DNA of 57,513 bases, taken from assembly GCF_001612985.1 (NCBI RefSeq), contig NZ_BDBM01000047.1, positions 1 through 57,513 of the forward strand, given 5' to 3'. Numbering within the stretch: position 1 is the stretch's first letter; the number at the start of each line of letters is the position of its first letter. Shown one piece after another: positions 1-8,392 of the stretch. Below the pieces are notes generated by a model. The model worked only from the letters and a program-made list of their open reading frames with translations. It did no database searches and was not told the origin of the DNA. Both the position numbers and the translations under genes were made by a program. The stretch is from Nocardia gamkensis NBRC 108242 (lineage in GTDB: Bacteria; Actinomycetota; Actinomycetes; Mycobacteriales; Mycobacteriaceae).

Positions 1-164
1 GCGCTGCACACCGAATCGAGGGGACAATCTCGAGCAGCGAATCACGGACGGGGCATGCGAAAGTGAGAACCGCCGAACACGAACCGGCCACGGGCCGAGG
101 GGCCGGTGACGAAACGGACACCGCTGAGCGGGCATATCTGCGGGTGACATCGCAGAATAGGGGG

Positions 165-1502
165 ATGGCACATCCGGGCTTCACCCCCACCCAGCTCGCG
201 GCCCGTGCTGCCTACCTGCTGCGCGGCAACGATCTGGGCACGATGACCAGCGCGGCGCCACGCCTGTACCCGCACATGTGGAGCTGGGACGCGGCATTCG
301 TCGCGGTCGGCCTCGCGCCGCTGAGCGTGGAGCGGGCGGTGATCGAGCTGGACACCCTGCTCTCGGCGCAGTGGAAGAACGGCATGATCCCGCACATCGT
401 CTTCGCCAACGGCGTGGACGGCTATTTTCCCGGCCCGGCCCGCTGGGAGTGCCGCAAACTGGCGGCCAACGCGCCGGACGACCTGGACACCTCCGGGATC
501 ACCCAACCGCCCGTGCACGCCATCGCGGTGCAGCGGATCCTGGATCATTCGCGCAGGCACGGCCGCAGTACCAGGTCGGTGGCCGAGGAGTTCCTCAACC
601 GGCGCTGGCCGGATCTGGTGCGCTGGCACCGCTGGCTGGCGCACGCCCGCGACCCCAAGGAGACCGGCCGCATCACGCTGTATCACGGCTGGGAGTCCGG
701 GATGGACAACTCGCCGCGCTGGGATCGCGCCTACGAGCACGTGGTCCCCGGCGACCTGCCGCCCTACCGCCGCGAGGACGTGCTGGTGGTGTCCGATCCG
801 ACCCAGCGGCCCACCGACCGCGAGTACGACCGCTACCTGTGGCTGGTGGAGCAGATGCGCCGCGCGGGTTACGACGACTACCAGCTCGCCTCGACCATGA
901 GCTTCGCCGTCGAGGATGTGTTCGTCACCGGGATCTTCGCGCTGGCCTGCGAGGTGCTGGCCAATATCGGCGAGGAGTACAAGCAGCCGCACGCCGACGT
1001 ACGCGATCTCTACGCCTGGGCCGACCGTTTCCGCGCGGGCGTCGTCGCGACGGCCGATGCCCGCACCGGCGCGGCCCGCGATTTCGACGTGCGATTGCAG
1101 CGGTGGATCAACACCGAGACGCTCTCGATGTTCGCGCCGCTGCTGTGTGGCGGCCTCCCCCGCGACACCGAGCGCAGCTTGCTGCGCGTGTTCGAGGGTC
1201 CGCGCTTCTGCGGCCACCCGGATCTGCGCTACGCGCTGCCGCCCTCGACCTCGCCGGTGTCCAAGGACTTCCGTTCCCGCGAGTACTGGCGCGGCCCGGT
1301 GTGGCCGGTGATGAGCTGGCTGTTCTCCTGGGTCTTCGCCAGGCGGGGCTGGGCCGAGCGCTCGTTCATGTTGCGCGCCGAGGGCTTGCGGCAGGCCAGC
1401 GACGGCAGCTTCGCCGAGTACTACGAACCGTTCACCGGTGAACCGCTCGGCAGCATGCAGCAGTCGTGGACGGCGGCGTCGGTCCTGGATTGGCTGGGGT
1501 GA
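165..1502 (+). CDS. ggh: Glucosylglycerate hydrolase (GgH), GH63-like
   Basis: Predicted cytoplasmic hydrolase that splits glucosylglycerate into glucose and glycerate. In mycobacteria this mobilises the compatible solute during recovery from nitrogen starvation (family knowledge). The 445-residue product is nearly collinear with the mycobacterial GgH sequence as I remember it, from FTPTQLAARAAYLLRGNDLG at the N-terminus to the SMQQSWTA end. The segment GWESGMDNSPRWD holds the likely general acid Asp181, and AEYYEPFTGEP holds the likely general base Glu418. The ATG at 165 was chosen because it gives the family length. An in-frame GTG at 63 would add 34 residues with no family counterpart. There is no signal peptide. 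It is followed by the GH25 gene in the same direction, 74 bp away. Assignment is confident; the start is less so. Confidence 0.9.
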   Translation: MAHPGFTPTQLAARAAYLLRGNDLGTMTSAAPRLYPHMWSWDAAFVAVGLAPLSVERAVIELDTLLSAQWKNGMIPHIVFANGVDGYFPGPARWECRKLAANAPDDLDTSGITQPPVHAIAVQRILDHSRRHGRSTRSVAEEFLNRRWPDLVRWHRWLAHARDPKETGRITLYHGWESGMDNSPRWDRAYEHVVPGDLPPYRREDVLVVSDPTQRPTDREYDRYLWLVEQMRRAGYDDYQLASTMSFAVEDVFVTGIFALACEVLANIGEEYKQPHADVRDLYAWADRFRAGVVATADARTGAARDFDVRLQRWINTETLSMFAPLLCGGLPRDTERSLLRVFEGPRFCGHPDLRYALPPSTSPVSKDFRSREYWRGPVWPVMSWLFSWVFARRGWAERSFMLRAEGLRQASDGSFAEYYEPFTGEPLGSMQQSWTAASVLDWLG

Positions 1503-1508
1503 AAGCCA

Positions 1509-1521
1509 CAGAACAGTTCTG
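1509..1521. promoter_or_regulatory. Short palindrome CAGAACAGTTCTG upstream of GH25 gene
   Basis: A perfect palindrome with 6-bp arms and a 1-base centre lies 6 bp after the ggh stop and about 55 bp before the GH25 start. It could be an operator or chance. A TATCGT hexamer at 1563-1568 is a plausible -10 box and would start transcription almost at the GH25 ATG. Confidence 0.25.
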
Positions 1522-1576
1522 ACACCCCATTCGTCACACTGGTAACAGCCAGAGCGAATGGCTATCGTCGTGCGGC

Positions 1577-2314
1577 ATGGGTATCTGGAGGTCGACCACT
1601 CGCCGCGGCACGGCGCTGTCGCTGTTCGCACTGTCCGGCATCCTCGTCGCCACGCTCCCCGCGACCGCGGCGCCGACCGGTCCGGATGTCTCCTCGTGGC
1701 AGCACACCGGCGGTAGTCCGATCGACTGGTTCGCGGTCAGACGCGCCGGCCACAACTTCGCCATGGTCAAGGCCACCGAGGGGCTCAGCTACATCAACCC
1801 GTACTTCGTGCCCGACAGTCTGCTGATGCGCGCGGCCGGAATGGCTCGGGGCACCTACCACTACGCCCGCCCCAACCTGCCGCCCGAACCGCAGGCCGCG
1901 CTGTACGCGGCGGTGGTGCTCGGACAGAACGGACCGCTCGACCTGCCGCCCGTGCTGGACTTGGAGGACTCCGGCGGTCTCGGCCCGGCGGCTTTGATCG
2001 ACTGGACCCGCCGCTACCTGAACACCGTGGAAACGCTCACCGGCCGCGTCCCCATCGTCTACACCTATCCCAACTTCTGGCGTACCGCGATGGCCGACAC
2101 CGCCGAGTTCGCCGATTACCCGCTGTGGATCGCCGACTATCGCGGCAACGCCCAACCCGAGGTGCCCGGCGGCTGGTCCACCTGGACGTTTTGGCAGACC
2201 ACCGACAGCGGAGCCATCCCCGGCATCGCGGGCCGCGTCGACCTCAACGTCTACAGCGGAGCCCAGGGTGATTTCGCCGGCTACGCCAACATCAGCGGCA
2301 CCGGCAGTAGCTGA
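1577..2314 (+). CDS. Secreted GH25 muramidase (lysozyme-like)
   Basis: Predicted exported 1,4-beta-N-acetylmuramidase of glycoside hydrolase family 25, acting on peptidoglycan. The 245-residue product begins with a Sec-type signal peptide: basic residues 5-10, hydrophobic core about 13-28, and a likely cleavage after ATAA near residue 32. The mature part is one GH25 domain. It shows the DVSSWQ motif (Asp37), MVKATEG, YHYARP, the catalytic DLE pair (Asp128 and Glu130), LWIADY and a late FWQ motif. There are no extra cell-wall-binding modules, so this is a minimal single-domain enzyme. It could serve wall remodelling or target other bacteria; the context does not decide. The gene ends at a hairpin shared with the convergent phoX gene. 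Confidence 0.9.
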   Translation: MGIWRSTTRRGTALSLFALSGILVATLPATAAPTGPDVSSWQHTGGSPIDWFAVRRAGHNFAMVKATEGLSYINPYFVPDSLLMRAAGMARGTYHYARPNLPPEPQAALYAAVVLGQNGPLDLPPVLDLEDSGGLGPAALIDWTRRYLNTVETLTGRVPIVYTYPNFWRTAMADTAEFADYPLWIADYRGNAQPEVPGGWSTWTFWQTTDSGAIPGIAGRVDLNVYSGAQGDFAGYANISGTGSS

Positions 2315-2318
2315 GAGC

Positions 2319-2352
2319 GGAGCCGCTACCCGCCCAGTCGGATAGCGGCTCC
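2319..2352. terminator. Bidirectional hairpin terminator
   Basis: A perfect 10-bp inverted repeat (GGAGCCGCTA / TAGCGGCTCC) with a 14-base loop lies just after the GH25 stop and before the convergent phoX stop. There is no clear T-run, as is common in actinomycetes. Confidence 0.6.
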
Positions 2353-2419
2353 ACCCGTGGGGAGAGCCGCGGATGGTGGTCGGCCGTGGTCGCAGGGGCC
2401 GGTGGCCGCGGCTGTGGTC

Positions 2420-4486
2420 TCAGGCGCCGATGCGGCCGCCGGCCTTCTTCCAGACCGCCACGACCGAGGGGCGAGGCTGGGAGGTTCCGCCGTCGGGCCA
2501 GTGCGACAACGGGTTGTCGGGCGTGGCGTCGTCGGCCTCGCCGGGGTGCTGCACACACACCATCACCCGTGCCTCGCCGACCACCGGGCCGCAGGTCTCC
2601 GCGCCGCGCGGGACGGTCAGGAACTGTTTGGTCTGGCCGCGATTCGGGCCGTCGAGCACCACGGCGAACAAGCCGTCGTTCGACCTCATGGCGTTGCCGT
2701 CGGTGGCGATCCACAGGTTGCCGTACGGGTCGAACGCCAGGTTGTCCGGGCAGGAGATCGGACTGACCTTCGACTTGTCGTAACCGGCGAAGTAGGTGTC
2801 CGCCGCCGCGGGATCGCCGCAGACCAGCAGCAGCGACCAGGTGAAATCGGTGCCGGTGTGGTTGTCGTCGATCTCCAGGATCTGACCGTTCTTGTTGAGC
2901 TTGCGCGGGTTCGCCTCGTCCGGCCCCTGCTTGCCCTCCGCACCGCGGTTGTCGTTGTTGGTCAGCGCCACGTACACCTTGCCGGTGTACGGGTTGGCCT
3001 CGAAGTCCTCCGGGCGGTCCATCTTGGTGGCGCCCACTTTGTCGGCGGCCAGGCGGGTGAACACCGCCACCTCTTCCGCGCTCATGCCGTCGACCAGCGA
3101 CTTGCCCTTGCCGTCCGCACCGGTTTCCAGCAGCGGGATCCACTTGCCGGTGCCGGTGAAGCCCTTGTCCGACGGCTCGGCGCCGGTGCCGTCGATCTTG
3201 TCCGCGTGGTCGCCGGTGAGCTTCGCGACGTACAGCGTGCCCGCGTCCAGGATGGTCAGGTTGTGCCGCACGCTCGCCGCACCGGTGCCCGGCTGGATCT
3301 TGCGCGAGGACACGAACTTGTACATGTACTCGAACTTCTCGTCGTCACCGGTGTAGGAGACGACGTCGCCGTTCTTCGTGACGTAGATGGTGGCGGCCTC
3401 GTGCTTCACCCGGCCCATGGCGGTGTGCTTGATCGGCGTCGAGTTCGGATCCCACGGGTCGACCTCGACGACGTACCCGAATCGGTTGGCCTCGTTGGGT
3501 TCCTGCGCCAGATCGAAGCGCTTGTCCGCGCGCTCCCACAGGTTGGCGGTCTTGCCCGCGGCGAAACCGTAGCGCTTCAGCCGCGCGGCGGCGGCCGGCT
3601 CGGTCACCTTGTCCGCGTTGGCGAAGTAGCCGTGGAAGTTCTCCTCGCCCGACAGCACGGTGCCCCACGGGGTCAGGCCGCCGGAGCAGTTGGCGAACGT
3701 GCCGAGCACCTTGGTGCCGGTCGGATCGGCCGAAGTCTTCACGAAGTCGCTGCCCGCGGCGGGACCGGTCAGCTTGAACTCGGTGGTCGCGGTGATCCTG
3801 CGGTTGTATTTGCCGAAGGCGGGAACCAGCTTGCCCGAACCGGATTCGCCGTGCACCTCGACCACGGTCAGTCCGTGGGCGGCCATGGTGACCGCGATCT
3901 GCTCGTCGGTCGGCGCGTCCTTGTTGTAGCCGCGGAACATGTGCGGGCTGGTGGTGTACTCGTGGTTGACCACGAGCAGATAGCCGTTGGCCTGGCCCTC
4001 GATCGGCAGCAGAGCGGCGAAGTCGTTGTTGTAGCCGAACTGCTTCGCCTGCGCGGCGGCGGTCTGCTTGTCGAAGTCGAAGGCGGGCGCGTCGGGGAAC
4101 AGCGGATCGCCCCAGCGGATCACGACGGACTGCTCGTAGCCGTCCGGGATCACCACGGCGTCTTCCTTGTTCGGCGCCACGGCGGTGAAGTCGACACCGG
4201 TTCCCGGCGGGCCCGCGGGCGAGGTCGACGCCACGGATGCGGGCTCGCTGTCGTCACCGCAGGCCGCGAGGACGCTGCTCGCGCCGACCGCGAGCACGGC
4301 GGCCGCACCGCCCTTGATCAGCCCGCGCCGGTTCAGCGAGCTGACGATGTCACCGAAGTAGGCGCCCGCGGAGGTGTTCGGCGCCTCGTGGAAGCACGCG
4401 TTCGCGCACTTGTATGCACAGGTCACGGCGGCGCGCGACGACTGGCCGTCGTGCTGAACGAAAAGGGCGAGTGGCTGAAGACTCAC
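2420..4486 (-). CDS. PhoX-family alkaline phosphatase (DUF839), Tat lipoprotein
   Basis: Predicted exported, Ca/Fe-dependent alkaline phosphatase of the PhoX family (PF05787), used to obtain phosphate from organic esters. The GTG start at 4486 (688 aa) has a good AGGAG site and gives the usual family N-terminus LPLFVQHDG-like followed by SSRAAVTCAYKC. Extending upstream to 4654 gives no family similarity. A long N-terminal stretch precedes the twin-arginine motif LNRRGLIKG (Arg53-Arg54), a hydrophobic segment and a lipobox LAAC with Cys76. This suggests Tat export and lipid anchoring. Typical family segments follow, such as HGLTVVEVH, NCSGGLTPWGT, LSGEENFHGYF, GRVKHEAA and RPEDFEANP. Phosphate regulation is likely from family knowledge, but no Pho box was identified. 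Confidence 0.88.
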   Translation of the reverse strand: MSLQPLALFVQHDGQSSRAAVTCAYKCANACFHEAPNTSAGAYFGDIVSSLNRRGLIKGGAAAVLAVGASSVLAACGDDSEPASVASTSPAGPPGTGVDFTAVAPNKEDAVVIPDGYEQSVVIRWGDPLFPDAPAFDFDKQTAAAQAKQFGYNNDFAALLPIEGQANGYLLVVNHEYTTSPHMFRGYNKDAPTDEQIAVTMAAHGLTVVEVHGESGSGKLVPAFGKYNRRITATTEFKLTGPAAGSDFVKTSADPTGTKVLGTFANCSGGLTPWGTVLSGEENFHGYFANADKVTEPAAAARLKRYGFAAGKTANLWERADKRFDLAQEPNEANRFGYVVEVDPWDPNSTPIKHTAMGRVKHEAATIYVTKNGDVVSYTGDDEKFEYMYKFVSSRKIQPGTGAASVRHNLTILDAGTLYVAKLTGDHADKIDGTGAEPSDKGFTGTGKWIPLLETGADGKGKSLVDGMSAEEVAVFTRLAADKVGATKMDRPEDFEANPYTGKVYVALTNNDNRGAEGKQGPDEANPRKLNKNGQILEIDDNHTGTDFTWSLLLVCGDPAAADTYFAGYDKSKVSPISCPDNLAFDPYGNLWIATDGNAMRSNDGLFAVVLDGPNRGQTKQFLTVPRGAETCGPVVGEARVMVCVQHPGEADDATPDNPLSHWPDGGTSQPRPSVVAVWKKAGGRIGA

Positions 4487-4611
4487 GGTGACTCCTGGGT
4501 TGGGCCGATGGCCGCACGGTAGACCACGCGGACAATCCGGAAGGGACGACAAAGTGAACAGCCGCCCAATTACGTACCCCTGAGATTGCGCGACCGCCAG
4601 ACCTGGGAACA

Positions 4612-4659
4612 ACGAATGCCGCGCCGACTCGATGATCTCGAATCGACGCGGCATTCGTC
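4612..4659. terminator. Hairpin terminator between membrane-protein gene and phoX
   Basis: A long inverted repeat with arms ACGAATGCCGCG and CGCGGCATTCGT, and an inner imperfect match around TCGATgatcTCGA. It lies 3' of the minus-strand gene at 4719-5519 and upstream of phoX, so it probably ends the former transcript. Confidence 0.6.
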
Positions 4660-4718
4660 TCTGCGAGCGGTTGCCTCGTTCCCGGCCGGCCCGGCGCGAA
4701 GTTCGTCCCGCTCGCCCA

Positions 4719-5519
4719 TCACGCGTTGACCGGCAGGGCGATGACGACCTCGCTCTCGTTCTCGGGCAGGTAGTGCGCCCTCAGGATGCGCCCCACCTGC
4801 ACTTGGGCGACGCTGGCGGGTGCGAGGAACTTCGTCACCCGGGTGGTGAAACTCGACCCGTCCGGCCGGGTGACCACCAGGCCGAGCTCGACCTCGGAGT
4901 GACCGTCGCGGATCGCGCCGGTGACCGACAGCGACTGCACCACCGCCTGGGTGGCGATGCCACGCTCGGCGATGTCGAGCTTGTGCCGCGTGGTGACGCC
5001 CTTGCGGATCAGGGACTCGTTCATGGCCCGCTGCGCGGCGGACGCGTCGCCGGACAGGTCCACCTCGACCTTGTCGGTCCGGCCGGGCAGGTAGCGCACC
5101 GGCAGCACCACACCGGCGCGCAGCAGCGCCAGTTCGGTGAACGGCACGATCATCTTCGCGGAGGAATGGAAGGTCTTGCCGTCCGCGCCTTCGACGCTGA
5201 ACTCGACGTGGACCTGCGGTTGGTCGTTGACGGTGACGCCGGTCTGCCGCACCGAACGGACGGTGCCGAGGCCGGTGAGCCCGTCGCGGAACTCCGCGCT
5301 GTTACGGCCGGTCAGCGCGCTCATGATGCCTTCGCCGGTGAACGCGAAGACCATGGGGACCAAGGTGAGCGCGATGATCGGCAGCGCCATCTCGAAACCG
5401 AGCCAGCCCATTCCGGAGGGCTCCCATTCGCTGGCGGGGACGTAGGTGACGGCGTGGTAGACGTAGTAACCGATCGCGGCGGCGGCGAGGGCGAGGGCGA
5501 TCAGACGGATCTTCTTCAT
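4719..5519 (-). CDS. Membrane protein with two copies of a beta-rich domain
   Basis: Function unknown. The 266-residue product has two N-terminal membrane segments (about 4-22 and 38-62). A long extramembrane part follows, made of two related units of about 75 residues. The first runs from GLGTVRSVRQTG to LPVRYLPGRTDKVEVD. The second runs from ATQAVVQSLSVTG to ILRAHYLPENESEVVIALP. Shared landmarks are an x-V-x-S-[LV]-x-x-TG start, an alternating beta stretch ending in a polar PDG/ADGK turn, and a ...Y-L-P-x-x-x-x-x-V-x-[VI] end. The gene lies downstream of the LpqH-like gene on the same strand, but a strong hairpin separates them, so they may be separate transcripts. Both ends of this gene are flanked by hairpins. 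Confidence 0.7.
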   Translation of the reverse strand: MKKIRLIALALAAAAIGYYVYHAVTYVPASEWEPSGMGWLGFEMALPIIALTLVPMVFAFTGEGIMSALTGRNSAEFRDGLTGLGTVRSVRQTGVTVNDQPQVHVEFSVEGADGKTFHSSAKMIVPFTELALLRAGVVLPVRYLPGRTDKVEVDLSGDASAAQRAMNESLIRKGVTTRHKLDIAERGIATQAVVQSLSVTGAIRDGHSEVELGLVVTRPDGSSFTTRVTKFLAPASVAQVQVGRILRAHYLPENESEVVIALPVNA

Positions 5520-5560
5520 GACATTTCCTTTGAGTGTGCGAAGTTTCGGGGTTCGCCGCG

Positions 5561-5596
5561 CCCCGTCATCCCGGCGGGTCGGCCGGGATGACGGGG
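5561..5596. terminator. Strong hairpin terminator after lpqH-like gene
   Basis: A perfect 15-bp inverted repeat (CCCCGTCATCCCGGC / GCCGGGATGACGGGG) with a 6-base loop, 23 bp past the stop of the minus-strand lipoprotein gene at 5619. Confidence 0.75.
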
Positions 5597-5618
5597 GCGG
5601 ATCGGGGGCATGCGGCGA

Positions 5619-6146
5619 TCAGGCGCCGACGATGGACGAGCAGGCGAAGGTGATGTCGAACTTCGAGGTCTTCGGCGCGGCCAGCGGGTTGGTCAGGTCG
5701 GGGGTGCCGACGCCCTCGCCGGTGACCTTGTAGGTGTTGCCGTCCTTCACGACCGTGGCGGAGCCGCCCGGCATGCCGTTGCCGAAGCCCACCGCGTAGG
5801 GCAGGCCGTTGTCGCCGCCCTTGCTGCCCGCGATCCCGACCGCCTGCACGGTGTTCGCGTCGGTGATGGTCGCGCTCACCGAGAGGTTGCCGTAAGCGGA
5901 GTTCTCCGTGTCGGTCAGCGCCAGCGCCAGGGTGCCGCCCTGCTTCGCGCAGGTGGTGGTGAACTTGGCGTCGAAGGCCTTGCCGTCGACCGAAGCGACC
6001 GACTTACCCCCGGGGGCGGGCTGCGCCGAGGACGGCGCGGGCGCGGCCGGGGAGCTGCCCTTGCTGTCACCGCATCCGGTGAGAACCGCGACGGCGGCGG
6101 TGGCGGCGAAAGCGGCGGCGGCGATGCGGAGGGAAGTGGCGTTCAT
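5619..6146 (-). CDS. LpqH-family (19 kDa antigen) lipoprotein
   Basis: Predicted secreted lipoprotein of the mycobacterial 19 kDa antigen family (PF05481). The 175-residue product has a type II signal peptide with lipobox LTGC (Cys25), then a Ala/Pro/Ser-rich linker at about 30-48. The family domain follows, with the characteristic cysteine pair in FTTTCAKQGG and TFACSSIVG and the pattern VTGEGVG-x(n)-DITFACS. Members sit in the outer part of the cell envelope and are immunodominant in mycobacteria; the molecular role is unknown. The gene is a single unit between a divergent intergenic region and a strong terminator. Confidence 0.85.
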   Translation of the reverse strand: MNATSLRIAAAAFAATAAVAVLTGCGDSKGSSPAAPAPSSAQPAPGGKSVASVDGKAFDAKFTTTCAKQGGTLALALTDTENSAYGNLSVSATITDANTVQAVGIAGSKGGDNGLPYAVGFGNGMPGGSATVVKDGNTYKVTGEGVGTPDLTNPLAAPKTSKFDITFACSSIVGA

Positions 6147-6449
6147 GGTCTGTGTCCTTGTCGTTCGAGGGGCGGGGCCCCTGGTCCTGTTCTCCGGCCC
6201 TCCTGTGGGGCCGTTGAGTAAAAGGTAGGAACGATTCGCGCCCTACCGATCCCAGGTTTTCCGCATTTGCGCAGGTAGATGACGTGCGACTGCGCCCAAC
6301 GAATTCCGGGGAACCGGATCTTTCCTCCGGAAACCCGCCCGACACCTCGCTCGGGATGGAGCAAGGGAATCAACGCCGAATGCTCTAGAACTGGCGTGAA
6401 AATTACATATCGTGCTTCATTAGTAACCTGAACCAGGTATTTTCGTGAC
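6147..6449. other. Divergent promoter region between lpqH-like gene and abiE pair
   Basis: Non-coding stretch of 303 bp carrying the promoters of two divergent genes. The right part (about 6390-6445) is AT-rich compared with the rest of the window, which fits an accessory-gene promoter. No further gene or RNA was recognised. Confidence 0.5.
6426..6438. promoter_or_regulatory. Inverted repeat ACCTG-AAC-CAGGT, possible AbiEi operator
   Basis: A perfect 5-bp inverted repeat with a 3-base spacer, 11 bp before the abiEi ATG. AbiEi antitoxins are known to bind inverted repeats in their own promoter. The repeat here is short, so the match may be chance. Confidence 0.3.
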
Positions 6450-7361
6450 ATGGCTACAGATAGTCACGTCGCTGAGCTGATTTCTCTGGCAGCTGAGCAG
6501 AGAGGCCTGGTCACCAGCCGACAGGCGCGGGAGGTCGCATCCGTGACACCGCAACAGCTCAAGCGCCTGAGCGACTCCGGTGTGCTGGAGCGGCTTCATC
6601 ATGGCCTCTATCGGCTCGCTCGCGTCCCGCACGACGAGCATCTGGAGATGCGAGTGGCGTGGTTCGCGCTGAATCCGGACCTCGTCGCGTGGCAACGCTT
6701 GGAGCAGGAAGTGCCCACTGGGGTGCTATCCCATCGAACCGCCGCCGAACTGCACCAACTAGGAGATCTGGACGCTGACGTCGTGGAACTGACCACGACC
6801 CGGCGGATCCGGCTGTCGCTGCCCGACATCGAAATCCATCGGGGCCACATCACCCGCGATGACTGGCAGATCGTCGATGAGCTACCGGTGACCACCCCCA
6901 ACCGCACTATCAGCGACCTCGCCGCAGCAGGTCTCGATTCCGGCCATCTCGCTTCGGTTGTTCGTGACGCGCTCACACGCAACCTGACCACTGCCGAAGA
7001 TGCCGTAGCGGTACTCGCGCCCCATGCCTTCGGCTATGGGTATCGAGCGCTGGACGGGCACGGCTTCCTCGAAGCGCTCATCGTGCAGGCGGGAGTACCG
7101 GTCAACACCCTGGCCATGGCGGACATCGCGAGGCGCCACTCAGAAGCCGCCGCCTTCCGGGACAGCCACTCGCCGGACGAGTCCGCACTCAGGGCAGCGG
7201 CGTCTGAACTGACGAATCCCGCGTTCGAATCCACCCTGCAGGCCGCCGCACAACTGCGGAAGGTCGATCCCGACACCCTGAGATCCATGCGGCAGGCAGC
7301 CGAAATCCTGAGCAAGATCGATCCACATATCCTGGAAGCTCTCAGGCGCACAACACAATAG
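6450..7361 (+). CDS. AbiEi-like antitoxin (type IV toxin-antitoxin)
   Basis: Predicted antitoxin and autorepressor of an AbiE system. The N-terminal region (about 5-60) is a winged helix with the typical text AAEQRGLVTSRQAREVASVTPQQLKRL followed by G-x-L-x-R-[LV]-x-x-G-[LV]-Y-R-L. The middle region (about 75-160) is the AbiEi core with SHRTAAELHQLGD, VELTTTRR and TTPNRTISDLAA. The C-terminal 100 residues are less conserved. It starts 18 bp before abiEii and clearly forms an operon with it. In studied AbiE systems the pair gives abortive infection or phage resistance and plasmid stabilisation, and AbiEi represses the operon (family knowledge). Confidence 0.85.
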   Translation: MATDSHVAELISLAAEQRGLVTSRQAREVASVTPQQLKRLSDSGVLERLHHGLYRLARVPHDEHLEMRVAWFALNPDLVAWQRLEQEVPTGVLSHRTAAELHQLGDLDADVVELTTTRRIRLSLPDIEIHRGHITRDDWQIVDELPVTTPNRTISDLAAAGLDSGHLASVVRDALTRNLTTAEDAVAVLAPHAFGYGYRALDGHGFLEALIVQAGVPVNTLAMADIARRHSEAAAFRDSHSPDESALRAAASELTNPAFESTLQAAAQLRKVDPDTLRSMRQAAEILSKIDPHILEALRRTTQ

Positions 7362-7378
7362 AGGAGTAGTCCGGACCG

Positions 7379-8284
7379 ATGAGCTCGTCAGCGCGTTCAC
7401 CCCAGGCCGTTCGGACGAGCATCACGACCCGGCTGAACAACTACGCGAAAGCGAACAAACAAAGCCTGAACCTTGTGCGCCGCCGCTTCGTCATGGCCAG
7501 ATTCCTGGCGCGTGTCTTCGACATGGACCCTGATGGATGGATCCTCAAAGGCGGAGTCGGCATGATGGTGCGCCTGCCCGACGCGCGCTACAGCAAGGAC
7601 ATCGACCTACTCGTAGCCATGAACATGTCAGAGGCAGTAGAAGCTCTGCGTCACACCGGCCGCAACCACACCATCGACCACTTCCTTTTCGAAGTCGGGC
7701 CGCCGGTCCAGTTGAGCAACGGCAAGGGAGTGGCTGTACGTGTCGAGGCGTTGCTCGGCGGAAAAGTCTTCGACGCTTTCTCGATCGACCTCTCCTCCGC
7801 CCGCCGTGAACTCGTCGGGCAAGTCGAGCGCCGGCCCATCCCCCGGTTGGTCGATACCGCCGACTTCCCGCAGGAGACCACCGTCCAGCTCTATCCGCTC
7901 GCCGACCAGATCGCCGACAAGATCTGCGCGATGTATGAGATCCACGGCGCCGTCGGTACGGAGTCAGGACGCTACCGCGACCTGGTGGATCTCCTGTTGA
8001 TCAGCGGCTTTCTCGCGATCGATCTTTCCTCCACTGTCACCGCCCTCGAACGCGAGAAAGCCCTTCGCAACATCCCCGCACTGCCCACGACCCTCGAAAG
8101 TCCAGGTTCCACTTGGCCGGTCAGGTGGTCGGCAACCGCGCGCGAAAGTCCCCTCCCTGCCGACTACCACGACTTCGACGTAGCACTCGCCGCGGCAAGC
8201 CGTTGCTACAGCCGAATCCTCAGTTCGCTTCCCGCTGCTGATCATGAAGCGACATGGAGCCACGAACGAAACACCTGGGAATGA
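7379..8284 (+). CDS. AbiEii nucleotidyltransferase toxin
   Basis: Predicted toxin partner of the upstream AbiEi. The 301-residue product has the DNA-polymerase-beta-like nucleotidyltransferase core of AbiEii/AbiGii. The glycine pair is in LKGG (58-59) and the metal-binding carboxylates are in SKDIDLL (Asp74 and Asp76), after LPDARY. A third acidic strand is expected near VRVEAL (about 121-126). The helical segment QLYPLADQIADKICAM followed by RYRDLVDLLLI is also typical of the family. Related toxins (such as MenT) add nucleotides to tRNA; the substrate here is unknown. All core motifs look intact, so the pair should be functional. Confidence 0.88.
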   Translation: MSSSARSPQAVRTSITTRLNNYAKANKQSLNLVRRRFVMARFLARVFDMDPDGWILKGGVGMMVRLPDARYSKDIDLLVAMNMSEAVEALRHTGRNHTIDHFLFEVGPPVQLSNGKGVAVRVEALLGGKVFDAFSIDLSSARRELVGQVERRPIPRLVDTADFPQETTVQLYPLADQIADKICAMYEIHGAVGTESGRYRDLVDLLLISGFLAIDLSSTVTALEREKALRNIPALPTTLESPGSTWPVRWSATARESPLPADYHDFDVALAAASRCYSRILSSLPAADHEATWSHERNTWE

Positions 8285-8336
8285 CGACGGTCGGCACAGT
8301 CGAAACACCGCCACCTAGCGCTATTACAACGAGAAC

Positions 8337-8375
8337 GGCCCGGTCCCTGTCCCTTCCAGGACAGCGGGCCGGGCC
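8337..8375. terminator. Hairpin terminator between abiEii and DUF397 gene
   Basis: Inverted repeat with arms GGCCCGG...CTGTCC and GGACAG...CCGGGCC around a short loop, between two convergent genes. Its right half is part of the 280-bp duplicated unit and recurs at 8638-8655 without its left partner. Confidence 0.6.
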
Positions 8376-8392
8376 GCAGTGATTGGCTAGTG

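Noticed and set aside
2357..4522. Long plus-strand open frame opposite phoX
   Set aside because: It is the antisense shadow of the PhoX gene in GC-rich DNA; its sequence is Arg/Val/Gly-rich with no domain.
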